The notes beneath the pieces were generated by a model. It worked only from the letters and a program-made list of their open reading frames with translations, did not search any database and was not told the origin of the DNA. A DNA stretch of 13,559 nt from Chloroflexota bacterium. Lineage in GTDB: Bacteria; Chloroflexota; Dehalococcoidia; SM23-28-2. The stretch spans positions 1-13,559 of the forward strand of contig JAUYDU010000342.1 in the NCBI GenBank assembly GCA_030691665.1, written 5' to 3'. Position numbers and translations under genes: made by a program. Numbering within the stretch: position 1 is the stretch's first letter; every line of letters begins with the position of its first letter. Below are positions 1-6,478 of this stretch, piece after piece.

Positions 1-1108
1 CCGCCTCGGGGGCGAAGGTAATGGTGTGCTTGCCCGGCCCCGCCGCCGCCTCGGCCATCTCCACCGAGAAGCTGTCCACCCGTAGGCTGGGCAGAGAGAT
101 GACAATGCCGTCGCCGAGTTCCCGTTTCAGGGCCAGCACCATCGGCACGATCTGCGAGTGGTCGGTCGTGCTCAGAGAAAGGAGGGAGAGCTCGCGGTAG
201 CCGGTGTTGGCCAGCAGCTCCCTGGCGGCGGCCACCACCTCCTCGACCGGGCGCTCCAGACGGGGGCGGTAGATCATCCCCGCCTGGCAGAAGCGGCAGC
301 CCTGAGTGCAGCCCCGCTGGATCTCGATCCCCACCCGGTCGTGCACCGCCTGCACGAACGGCACGATGGGCCGAGTGAGGGGCGGCGGTAGCTTCTGGAC
401 GAAGCGCTTGCGCGGTCGAGCGGGCGCAGCCGCCTCGATAGGCTTGATCTCGGCGATGCTGCTGTCGGCCTGATAGCTCACATCGTAGAAGCGGGGCACG
501 TAGATGCCCTCGATCCGGGCCAGCTCCCGCAGAAGCTCCCTCTTCGAGCGGCGACCCTTCTCCTTGAAGCGCCGCAGGCAGCCCACGATGTCCAGAACCA
601 GTTCCTCGCCGTCGCCCAGGGCGAAGGCATCGACGAAGTCGGCCAGGGGTTCGGGGTTCAGGGCGCCGCTACCGCCGGCGATGACCAGGGGCAGCGCCTG
701 TTTGCGCTCCGCCGCCAGCAGCGGCAGGCCCGCCAGGTCGAGCATGTTGACGAGGTTGGTGTAGGTCAGCTCGCAGCCCAGGGAGAAGCCGATGACATCG
801 AACTCCGCCACGGGGTGGCGGGTCTCCAAACTGAACAGAGGCACGCCCTCCTGGCGCATGGCCTGTTCCATATCCGTCCAGGGGGCGTAGACCCGCTCGC
901 AGAGCACGTCGGCCTGGCCATTGAGGATATCGTACAGGATCGCCAGACCCAGATTGGACATGCCGATGTCATAGACATCGGGGTAGGCCAGGGCGAACCG
1001 CAGCGGCGTGCGGCCCCAATCCTTGACTACGCAGTTCCACTCGCCGCCGCTGTAGCGGGCAGGCTTACTCACCCGCCGAACGACCCGGTCCAGGTCGGTA
1101 GTAACCAA
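1..1108 (-). CDS. B12-binding radical SAM protein, TIGR03960-like (N-terminal part)
   Basis: This is the first 369 residues of a gene that continues past the left edge. The N-terminus (SGGEWNCVVKDW, then AYPDVYDIGMSNLGL and CERVYAPWTDM) and the block around residues 140-170 (VIAGGSGALNPEPLADFVDA, GDGEE) are typical of the cobalamin-binding-like domain of the TIGR03960 family. The radical-SAM core begins near residue 255 and carries the 4Fe-4S motif CxxxCxxC as C267, C271 and C274 (RGCTQGCRFCQAG). Family members often have, or sit next to, a DUF2344 domain; that part would lie outside the window. The exact substrate is not established. The start must be TTG: the frame is closed by TGA 13 codons upstream, no ATG or GTG lies between, and GAGGAGG sits 5 bases before the TTG. 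It is divergent from the stress-protein gene. The family call is confident; the reaction is unknown. Confidence 0.88.
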   Translation of the reverse strand, partial: MVTTDLDRVVRRVSKPARYSGGEWNCVVKDWGRTPLRFALAYPDVYDIGMSNLGLAILYDILNGQADVLCERVYAPWTDMEQAMRQEGVPLFSLETRHPVAEFDVIGFSLGCELTYTNLVNMLDLAGLPLLAAERKQALPLVIAGGSGALNPEPLADFVDAFALGDGEELVLDIVGCLRRFKEKGRRSKRELLRELARIEGIYVPRFYDVSYQADSSIAEIKPIEAAAPARPRKRFVQKLPPPLTRPIVPFVQAVHDRVGIEIQRGCTQGCRFCQAGMIYRPRLERPVEEVVAAARELLANTGYRELSLLSLSTTDHSQIVPMVLALKRELGDGIVISLPSLRVDSFSVEMAEAAAGPGKHTITFAPEA

Positions 1109-1146
1109 ATTCGCCTCCTCAGTGGGCGATGGGCCTTCGAACTTTC

Positions 1147-1176
1147 ATCTTACTGAATTGCCGCAAGACGTGCCAA
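1147..1176 (-). promoter_or_regulatory. Candidate sigma70-type promoter for the radical SAM gene
   Basis: Read on the minus strand, TTGGCA (1171-1176) is followed after 18 bases by TAAGAT (1147-1152). This puts the transcription start near 1140 and leaves a leader of about 30 bases before the TTG start codon. Each box differs from consensus at one or two positions, so this is a moderate candidate. Confidence 0.4.
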
Positions 1177-1194
1177 CTACACGCTCCCACAGGC

Positions 1195-1223
1195 TTGCCG
1201 ATAGCCTCGCCAATTGTTAGGAT
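1195..1223 (+). promoter_or_regulatory. Candidate promoter of the universal stress protein gene
   Basis: TTGCCG (1195-1200) is separated by exactly 17 bases from TAGGAT (1218-1223). The latter is preceded by TGT, giving an extended -10 (TGnTAGGAT). Start of transcription would be near 1230, about 25 bases before the ATG at 1256. It lies back to back with the radical-SAM promoter in a 147-base divergent spacer. Confidence 0.45.
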
Positions 1224-1255
1224 ACATCGTCAGCACTTCGCGTGAGGGCAGTGAA

Positions 1256-2170
1256 ATGTTCGAAAAGATACTGGTGCCTCTAGATGGCTCGCCCCTAGCG
1301 CAGGGCATCCTGCCCTACGTCATGCTGCTGGCCAGGGGCTTTCGGAGCCGGGTGATCCTCTTCCACGCAGCCGAAGCCCTCCTCGATCAAGAATCCCCCG
1401 AACAGAAGCCATACGCCGATGAAACCATGGAGCGCATCCACCCCCTGGCCGAGAACTACCTGGAGGGTGTGGCCGCTGAGCTGCGTCGGGAGGGGCTGGA
1501 TGTGGATACGCAGGTGGTTGAGGGAAAGGCAACCCAGGAGGTCATGAGATTCGCCGAGCAGGAGAACGTTGACCTCATCGCCATGTCCACCCATGGCCGC
1601 TCGGGGCTGACCCGCTGGGTGGTAGGGAGCGTGGTGGACAGGCTCCTGCGGGCCAGCCACCGGCCTCTCCTCCTGGTCAGGCCCCGCGACGAAACCGCCG
1701 GCGGGCAGGCCGCCGCCCGCTTGTCGAAGATCGTGGTTCCCCTGGACGGCTCGCGCCCCGCCGAATGGGCGCTCCCCTTCGCCGAGGAGCTGGGCAAGGT
1801 ACTCAACCTGGAGGTGGCCCTCATCCAGGTGATCGGCGTTGAGACGACCGTTCAGTTCAGCCCCATGGCACCGGTCATCTGGGCGGTGCCCGCCGACCTT
1901 CTCCAGAAGCTGGACGTGGTGGCTTCCGGCTACCTGGCGGGCCTAGGCAAGGAGTTGGAGCGCAAGGGCCTATCCGTTCAGTGGGAGATTCTGCGCGGGC
2001 CGCCGGCCCCCCGCATCGTCGAGTTCGCCCGCCACACCCCCGACTGTTTGGTGGCGATGACCAGCCACGGCCGCTCTGGCTTCCGGCGCTGGATCCTAGG
2101 CAGCGTGGCCGACGAAGTGGTGAGACATACGGGGGAGCCGGTCCTGATCATACGCTCCCGCCCCAGCTAG
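1256..2170 (+). CDS. Tandem universal stress protein (two UspA domains)
   Basis: A 304-residue cytoplasmic protein made of two UspA-like domains, about residues 1-145 and 155-304. Each starts with the usual strand and Asp-Gly-Ser turn (KILVPLDGS; KIVVPLDGS). Each ends with the nucleotide-binding signature: STHGRSG followed by GS at 124-125, and TSHGRSG followed by GS at 282-283. Because these glycine-rich loops are intact, both halves are expected to bind ATP or a related nucleotide, as in the MJ0577-type subgroup; binding is inferred. The start is set at ATG 1256 because MFEKILVPLDGS matches the family N-terminus. An upstream in-frame TTG at 1214 would overlap the candidate -10 box. A recognisable but weak GAGGG lies before the ATG. 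The family is linked to stress survival, and the exact stimulus cannot be read here. Confidence 0.92.
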   Translation: MFEKILVPLDGSPLAQGILPYVMLLARGFRSRVILFHAAEALLDQESPEQKPYADETMERIHPLAENYLEGVAAELRREGLDVDTQVVEGKATQEVMRFAEQENVDLIAMSTHGRSGLTRWVVGSVVDRLLRASHRPLLLVRPRDETAGGQAAARLSKIVVPLDGSRPAEWALPFAEELGKVLNLEVALIQVIGVETTVQFSPMAPVIWAVPADLLQKLDVVASGYLAGLGKELERKGLSVQWEILRGPPAPRIVEFARHTPDCLVAMTSHGRSGFRRWILGSVADEVVRHTGEPVLIIRSRPS

Positions 2171-2173
2171 TGA

Positions 2174-2202
2174 TTGACACCAATTTTAGCCTCTGCTAAA
2201 TT
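2174..2202 (+). promoter_or_regulatory. Strong sigma70-type promoter driving the riboswitch leader
   Basis: A perfect TTGACA (2174-2179), 17-base spacer and TAAATT (2197-2202), preceded by TGC for an extended -10. The predicted start near 2209 is only about a dozen bases before the riboswitch begins. The TGATTGACA core and the TGCTAA element recur in the promoter at 3119-3147. An imperfect inverted repeat (left arm 2180-2189, right arm 2196-2204) covers the spacer and the -10 and could be an operator. Confidence 0.75.
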
Positions 2203-2220
2203 GGAGCAGACCAATCGAAT

Positions 2221-2363
2221 ACGCTGCCGAAGTCGCCGCTGGCGACGCGGGGGAACCAACCGCCCCAATCCCGATCGGGGCACCGGGGTGAATCTTCCCG
2301 ACATACCGGGGAGTAGGCTAGCTCCTTCAAGCCGAACCCGTCAGCTAACCCCGTAGGCATACG
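2221..2363 (+). ncRNA. ydaO/yuaA-type c-di-AMP riboswitch
   Basis: The leader carries the conserved blocks of the ydaO class in the right order and spacing: GCGGGGGAACCAAC at 2247-2260, CGGGGTGAATCTT at 2284-2296, and CGAACCCGTCAGCTAAC at 2333-2349 followed by CCGTAGGC. The P1 stem appears to pair CGCTGCC (2222-2228) with GGCATACG (2356-2363). This class senses cyclic di-AMP and in studied cases usually turns the gene off when the ligand is bound, acting on potassium, osmolyte and cell-wall genes. Here it lies between a strong promoter and a VTT-family membrane-protein gene. Class assignment rests on the conserved blocks, with no covariance-model score available. Confidence 0.9.
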
Positions 2364-2384
2364 AAGGAGAGGCTAGCACGCAGG

Positions 2385-2415
2385 GGACGAGAGGCTTGCC
2401 TCCCGTCCTTTCGTT
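2385..2415 (+). terminator. Likely riboswitch expression platform: intrinsic terminator hairpin
   Basis: GGACG-A-GAGG (2385-2394), loop CTTG, then CCTC-C-CGTCC (2399-2408) forms a nine-pair stem with one A/C mismatch, followed by TTTCGTT. The U-tract is short. ACGAAGGA (2361-2368), just after the riboswitch, can pair with TCCTTTCGT (2406-2414) apart from one bulged T. That would break the hairpin, so ligand-bound P1 formation could favour termination. The switch mechanism is inferred from pairing only. Confidence 0.55.
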
Positions 2416-2463
2416 CGTATTGGGCCAGATGGCGGCAAATGGCTGGGCGGGGGAAGGCGAACA

Positions 2464-3105
2464 ATGGGGGGAAGCGTCCAAAGCATGAGCCCTCCCGATG
2501 AGAAGGGCACGGTGATGAATCGCAGACGCTGGGTCGCCTGGCGCCTGGAGTACTCCCTCCTCATCTTCGTCGTCGCCCTGATCACCGCCTTCGCCTTCGC
2601 CTTCTTCTACTTCCAGGTGGAGGTGAGTCGCCTCAAGGACTACGGCTACATCGGCGTCTTCGCCATCAACCTCATCGGCGCCGCCTCCATGATCCTGCCT
2701 ATGCCCGCTGCCGTCTCCACCGTCGGCGGTGGCGCCATCCTCAACTCCTACCTGGGCATACCGACCTTCGTCCTGGTGGGAGTGGTGGCCGGGTTGGCCG
2801 AGGCTCTGGGCGAATTCACCGGCTACGCGGCCGGCTATGGCGGGCGGATCATCATCCAGGAGCGCCCCGAATACCAGTGGCTCCGGCGCTGGATGGAGCG
2901 CCACGGCGTCATCACCATGTTCGTCATGTCCGTGCTGCCCAACCCCTTCTTCGACATCGCCGGAGCCGCCGCCGGGGTCGTTCGCATGCCCCTGGGACGA
3001 TTCTTCCTGACCGTCCTGGCCGGTAAGATCCTCAAGGACACCTACATGGCGGCAGCCGGCGACTTCAGCGCCGACATCCTCAGCGGGCTGCTGGGACTGG
3101 GATAG
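2464..3105 (+). CDS. VTT/SNARE-associated (DedA-like) integral membrane protein
   Basis: A 213-residue membrane protein with hydrophobic stretches near 31-50, 61-83, 98-116, 148-172 and 177-197. The central part resembles the VTT (PF09335) fold: a re-entrant-like segment near MILPMPAAVSTVGGGAILNS, then GLAEALGEFTGYAAGYGGR, a charged loop, and a conserved second half with LPNPFFDIAGAAAG and a lysine near 188. VTT/DedA proteins affect lipid translocation and membrane homeostasis; some are linked to undecaprenyl-phosphate recycling. No substrate is evident here. The leader has a c-di-AMP riboswitch, which implies control by osmotic or envelope state. The start is uncertain: ATG 2464 follows GGGGGAAGG with 6 bases between, but ATG 2515 follows AGAAGGG and gives the compact start MNRRRWVAW. 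The product class is fairly sure, the precise subfamily less so. Confidence 0.82.
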   Translation: MGGSVQSMSPPDEKGTVMNRRRWVAWRLEYSLLIFVVALITAFAFAFFYFQVEVSRLKDYGYIGVFAINLIGAASMILPMPAAVSTVGGGAILNSYLGIPTFVLVGVVAGLAEALGEFTGYAAGYGGRIIIQERPEYQWLRRWMERHGVITMFVMSVLPNPFFDIAGAAAGVVRMPLGRFFLTVLAGKILKDTYMAAAGDFSADILSGLLGLG

Positions 3106-3118
3106 GCTTTCCGTGTGA

Positions 3119-3147
3119 TTGACAAAGTTTTTGGTCTGTGCTAAGTT
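3119..3147 (+). promoter_or_regulatory. Strong promoter of the small membrane-protein gene
   Basis: TTGACA (3119-3124), 17-base spacer and TAAGTT (3142-3147) with an extended TGC in front. It starts only 13 bases after the VTT gene's stop codon, so the small gene can be transcribed independently of the riboswitch. Start near 3154 would leave a leader of about 35 bases. Confidence 0.7.
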
Positions 3148-3189
3148 TGCGGGGAATCGGGGTTGTCGTGAAAGGAAGGTGAGAATCAT

Positions 3190-3429
3190 ATGATTTCCAC
3201 CGTGACGACGACAACCGTGTCTACAATCACCACCGCCGTAGGGATAGCGGCGTCACTGGGGCTCATGGCTGTGTTGACGCTCGTTGCGTTCCTCATAGCC
3301 AAGGAGCTGACTGGCGCCGATGGTCGCCCCCGGCTTCGGGCACTGGGTCGTGTTCTCAACGTTGGGATCATCCCCTTGCTTCTCGTCTTCGCCGCCATTG
3401 TGACGGCGAAGGTCGTGGAAGTGTTGTAG
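3190..3429 (+). CDS. Small protein with two membrane helices, unknown function
   Basis: A 79-residue product with a Thr/Val-rich N-terminus (MISTVTTTTVSTITT), a hydrophobic helix about 16-37, a charged loop (KELTGADGRPRLRALGR) and a second helix about 56-78. The loop carries five Arg/Lys after the first helix, so by the positive-inside rule it is probably cytoplasmic with both ends outside. Evidence that it is real includes a strong Shine-Dalgarno (GGAAGGTGAG) about 6 bases before ATG, its own near-consensus promoter, a clean stop and a strong terminator 29 bases later. No catalytic motif is visible, and I do not assign a family. A holin-like or accessory membrane role is possible but unsupported. 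Confidence 0.78.
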   Translation: MISTVTTTTVSTITTAVGIAASLGLMAVLTLVAFLIAKELTGADGRPRLRALGRVLNVGIIPLLLVFAAIVTAKVVEVL

Positions 3430-3457
3430 CGCGTTTGACGCGTCTGCGACCCGATTT

Positions 3458-3494
3458 GGGACTGGCTCCCTCAACAGGGGGCCAGTTCCTTTTT
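3458..3494 (+). terminator. Strong intrinsic terminator
   Basis: GGGACTGGCTCCC (3458-3470) pairs along 13 positions, two of them G-U, with GGGGGCCAGTTCC (3477-3489) around the loop TCAACA, and TTTTT follows at once. It ends the small membrane-protein transcript. On the opposite strand the stem lies about 30 bases after the protease stop, but no U-tract follows there. Confidence 0.9.
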
Positions 3495-3526
3495 GGGGTA
3501 CTGCTCTGGGCGGGCAGAAGGGCCGC

Positions 3527-4966
3527 CTAGGGAGGTCTGGGGACGATGAGGGGCTCTCCAACGGGGATGACGTTGGGGTCGGCCAGGTGGTTCAGCTCCA
3601 GGAGCGTTTCGACGGTCGTCTGGTACTTTGCGGCGATGAGGGCGAGCGTTTCGCCCGCCGCTACTGTATGCACGGTCGTGGCGGTTGCCGCAGCGGGGCT
3701 CGGAGGCAGGACGATAGTCTGCCCGGCTTGGATGAGACTAGGCTCCGGCAGGTCGTTCAGGCGCAGGAGTTCGTCGACGGTGGTGTCATGGGTGCGGGCG
3801 ATGGAGGCCAGGGTGTCACCGGGCTGTACGGTGTAGACCGCCGTTGGGGTGGGCCGGACTGGCTCTTCGCGTGCTGCGGGCGTGGCAGTAGGGGTGGTGG
3901 TCGCAGTAGCGGATGCGAGCGGCTGTATCTGAGGTGACGGGATGAGGGACCGGAGATGCTGGACTTCTTGTGAAAAGTCGAGGGTGAATTCCTGCACATT
4001 CTGCACGCTAATACTGGGCGCGCTGACGGCGGCGATGCCCAGGAAGGGCACCACGAGATATAGTGCGATGTTAGTTATGCCGTGGGATAGGGTGACCCCC
4101 AGGAGAGAGCGGGTCTTGGCGACGATCCAGGCGAAGAAGAGCCCGACGGCGAAGACGAAGGCCACGTCAACGACTGACTTGTACCCCAAGTGGAGGACGG
4201 CGAACACCACCGTTACGTAAAGGATGGCAAGCTTTCCCAGGGCTGCGCTGGAGGCCGACTGCATGACGCCGCGAAACACCAGTTCCTCGTTGAAACCGGT
4301 ACCGATGAGAAGGATGAGGGCGGGGAGCCAGACGCTCCCCAAGCTCAGCCCGTCGATGAGCGGTTCAGGTCTAAGGATGAAGTACTCAGCGAAGCCGAAG
4401 ATAAGGCCCGTGGCCGCCACCAGCGCCTGGATGCGGAGGGAGCGAAGGGTGAGGCCAATGTCCTGCCAGGTCAGATCCAGGGTTCGCGCTACGACGAAGG
4501 CCGCGACCATGAGAGGCGCGCCGACAAGGGCGTACCAGTAGATGAGGTCGAGGTTCTCCAGGGGCATGGACAGGCTGAAAATGCGGATGAGGGGGGCCAG
4601 AGCCAGGGCCAGCAGTAGTTTGTGGGAAGGGTGGCCCATTGTGAGGGAGGAGTGGACAAGGAGGGCCGTGAGCACGGCGATGTGCAAGGCCAGACCCCAG
4701 CGGGCGTCGGCCACGACGGTGATAAGTTCGGCCAGAGTGATGAGAATCAGGTATAGGAAGGCGAGGATGGTTCCCCAGGGCAGCGTCTGGAGGCGAGCGG
4801 CCAAGGTGATAGAGACGGAGGGCGGACGGGCAGCCCCGACAAGGTCGGGGTTGGCTTGGTGGCGACCCTGCCTGGCGACAGGCAGGACGCCGCGCATGAG
4901 GGCCAGGGATCCCACCACAAGCGTCAGTAGAAGGAATCCGCGGGGTGCAAGCCTTCTTCCGAGCAT
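3527..4966 (-). CDS. CPBP intramembrane metalloprotease (CAAX/Rce1-like) with two C-terminal LysM domains
   Basis: A 479-residue membrane protein. It has several helices, the CPBP (PF02517) motifs and a surface-binding tail. The catalytic motifs are EExxxR at 227-232 (NEELVFRG), FxxxH ending at H259 (FAVLH) and HxxxN at 295-299 (HGITN). The Glu and His residues are the expected zinc/water-activating set of glutamic-type CAAX proteases, and all are present. A Thr/Ala/Pro linker (about 355-376) leads to LysM repeats at 377-422 (YTVQPGDTLASIA) and 432-476 (HTVAAGETLALIA). The LysM pair likely lies outside the cell and binds peptidoglycan or a related glycan. I chose ATG 4966 (MLGRRLAPRGFLLL) over an in-frame GTG at 5104: the first 46 residues of the longer form look non-native, and a candidate -10 lies at 5076-5081, downstream of that GTG. 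The segment for residues 31-47 is built of palindromes. Substrates are unknown. Confidence 0.9.
   Translation of the reverse strand: MLGRRLAPRGFLLLTLVVGSLALMRGVLPVARQGRHQANPDLVGAARPPSVSITLAARLQTLPWGTILAFLYLILITLAELITVVADARWGLALHIAVLTALLVHSSLTMGHPSHKLLLALALAPLIRIFSLSMPLENLDLIYWYALVGAPLMVAAFVVARTLDLTWQDIGLTLRSLRIQALVAATGLIFGFAEYFILRPEPLIDGLSLGSVWLPALILLIGTGFNEELVFRGVMQSASSAALGKLAILYVTVVFAVLHLGYKSVVDVAFVFAVGLFFAWIVAKTRSLLGVTLSHGITNIALYLVVPFLGIAAVSAPSISVQNVQEFTLDFSQEVQHLRSLIPSPQIQPLASATATTTPTATPAAREEPVRPTPTAVYTVQPGDTLASIARTHDTTVDELLRLNDLPEPSLIQAGQTIVLPPSPAAATATTVHTVAAGETLALIAAKYQTTVETLLELNHLADPNVIPVGEPLIVPRPP
4834..4886. repeat. Pair of palindromes inside the protease coding region
   Basis: CCCCGAC-AAG-GTCGGGG (4834-4850) and CCTGCCTG-GCGA-CAGGCAGG (4867-4886) are two perfect hairpins 16 bases apart. 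They encode the hydrophilic stretch RQGRHQANPDLVG between the first and second membrane helices of the protease. The reading frame stays open. They look like an inserted palindromic repeat unit that has been tolerated in a loop; insertion is inferred. Confidence 0.6.
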
Positions 4967-5075
4967 CGGTTGCCTCGCCGGGCGGGTCGGTCTTTCCCGT
5001 GGAGGCCGCACCCATCTGCGCGACGTCGACGTCTGGAAAGAGCTACCCCTGGGGGACTCTAGGCCGTTGGCCCAC

Positions 5076-5104
5076 ATTGTAGAACAACCCGGCGAATTTT
5101 GCAC
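5076..5104 (-). promoter_or_regulatory. Candidate promoter of the LysM protease gene
   Basis: On the minus strand TACAAT (5076-5081) matches the -10 consensus in five of six positions. A weak -35, GTGCAA, lies 17 bases upstream (5099-5104). Start near 5068 would give a leader of about 100 bases before ATG 4966. No comparably clear promoter was found for the divergent plus-strand gene. Confidence 0.35.
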
Positions 5105-5126
5105 GATCGCTCTCTAGGGAGGGGAG

Positions 5127-6389
5127 ATGAACACCCGCCTCATCCTTGCCAGGAACATCGACCTTGTCCTGGCGGCGGCCTGGGCCGTGGTCACCACAGC
5201 GGTAGTTCTCCTGGTTCCCTCCCTCGGGCCGGCGCGCGTCGTCCTCGGCCTGCCGTTTGTTCTGTTCCTGCCGGGCTACGTCCTGGTGGCGGCCCTCTAT
5301 CCCCGCTGGAGCGAGCTCGAGGCTATCGAGCGGGTAGGGTTGAGCTTCGGCTTGAGTTTGGCCGTGGTTCCGTTCGTGGGGCTGGCCCTCAACTACTCGC
5401 CCTGGGGCGTACGCCTTGATCCGGTTCTGGGCTCGCTGGCCTTGTTCGTTGTGGCGGGCGCTGCTGCCGCCACCTACAGGAGGCAGACCCTGCTGCCAGA
5501 AGAGGCCTTGGTGGTGGCTGCGAGGCCTTCGTTGCCTCCCTGGCCTCGAATTGGATGGGCTAGCGCGGCCCTGGCTCTGATTGTGGTAATCTCTATGGCG
5601 GGGATAGGCGCCGCGGCCTACTTCGTGGGGACGTCGCGGGGCAATCCGGAAAGGTTTACCGAGTTCTATGTGCTGGGGCCAGGGGGCAGGGCCGACGGCT
5701 ATCCGGCGACCCTTGAGCTGGGGCAGGGCCTGACGGTGACTCTGGGCATTGTGAGTCATGAGGGGCGCAGTGCTACCTATCGGCTGGAGGCAAGGATTGA
5801 CGGGCGGAGCGTCGACAGCATGGATGGCTTGACGCTTGGCCCGGGCCAACGATGGGAAAAGACGGTGACCTTGGTTCCCAACCGGGTCGGCAAGAGCCAA
5901 AAGGTGGACTTTGGGCTCTACAAGGACGGCGCGAACGGGGTCTACAGGAATGTCCACCTGTGGCTTGACGTGGAGAGCGCTCCTTCGCAGGCTGCGGTTG
6001 GCGAAGGCCCGCCGCAGGTCGAGGCCCTGGCCACTCCCCACCCTACGGCGACGCCTCCGCTCGCTCCTCCTCCCTTGAGGGCGGGCCCTGGCGGGCTGGT
6101 CTATGTGGTCGAGCCCGGCTCGACACTGACCGAGATCGGCGAGCGGTTCGACCTCAGCCCAGAGGCCATTGCTGCCGCCAACGGCATGCCCGAGCCTGGG
6201 CCCATTGTGGCCGGCCAAGAGCTGGCAATTCCGGGTACCACCTATGTAGTGCAGGCGGGCGATACCCTGACCACCATCGCCGCCGCCTTCGGCGTCAGCC
6301 CGGCGGTGATAATGGAGGCCAACGGGATCGGCGATCCAAGCGCGCTCTATGCTGGGCAGGAGGTGGCAATTCCCGGTGCGTCTCCATAG
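5127..6389 (+). CDS. DUF1616-type membrane protein with two C-terminal LysM domains
   Basis: A 420-residue protein. Residues 1-120 hold four helices with the DUF1616 (PF07760) pattern: RVVLGLPFVLFLPGYVLVAALYP, then ELEAIERVGLSFGLSLAVVP and LNYSPWGVRLDPV. A fifth helix lies at about 143-167. It is followed by an extracellular beta-rich part (175-285; FYVLGPGGRADGYP, then GQRWEKTVTLVP) like the second half of the same family. A Pro/Thr/Ala linker precedes LysM repeats at 324-369 (YVVEPGSTLTEIG) and 372-416 (YVVQAGDTLTTIA). DUF1616 has no assigned biochemical role; the architecture suggests an envelope protein anchored in the membrane and touching the cell-wall glycan. ATG follows AGGGAGGGGAG closely. 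It is divergent from the LysM protease with only 160 bases between starts, so the two are probably co-regulated. Confidence 0.88.
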   Translation: MNTRLILARNIDLVLAAAWAVVTTAVVLLVPSLGPARVVLGLPFVLFLPGYVLVAALYPRWSELEAIERVGLSFGLSLAVVPFVGLALNYSPWGVRLDPVLGSLALFVVAGAAAATYRRQTLLPEEALVVAARPSLPPWPRIGWASAALALIVVISMAGIGAAAYFVGTSRGNPERFTEFYVLGPGGRADGYPATLELGQGLTVTLGIVSHEGRSATYRLEARIDGRSVDSMDGLTLGPGQRWEKTVTLVPNRVGKSQKVDFGLYKDGANGVYRNVHLWLDVESAPSQAAVGEGPPQVEALATPHPTATPPLAPPPLRAGPGGLVYVVEPGSTLTEIGERFDLSPEAIAAANGMPEPGPIVAGQELAIPGTTYVVQAGDTLTTIAAAFGVSPAVIMEANGIGDPSALYAGQEVAIPGASP

Positions 6390-6478
6390 GCAATCTCAAG
6401 TCCCCGCAACGGGTGTCCTCAACCGGCGGCCTCGCCCGCTAGCGCAGATGGTCTGAGCATAGGGCCAGGAGGTCAGGC

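Noticed and set aside
2180..2204. Inverted repeat after the stress-protein gene as an intrinsic terminator
   Set aside because: The stem is AT-rich and imperfect with no U-tract after it, and it overlaps a near-perfect promoter.
2341..3189. Long minus-strand frame opposite the VTT gene
   Set aside because: Its product is a low-complexity Gly/Asp/His/Glu string, the usual mirror of a hydrophobic protein in GC-rich DNA, and it covers the riboswitch 3' end and a strong promoter.
4967..5104. N-terminal 46-residue extension of the LysM protease from GTG 5104
   Set aside because: The sequence is Arg/Ser/Pro-rich, has no ribosome site and would begin upstream of the candidate -10 at 5076-5081.
5043..6218. 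391-codon minus-strand frame opposite the DUF1616 gene
   Set aside because: No domain is recognisable. The plus strand carries clear DUF1616 and LysM motifs, and the frame also overlaps the protease leader.
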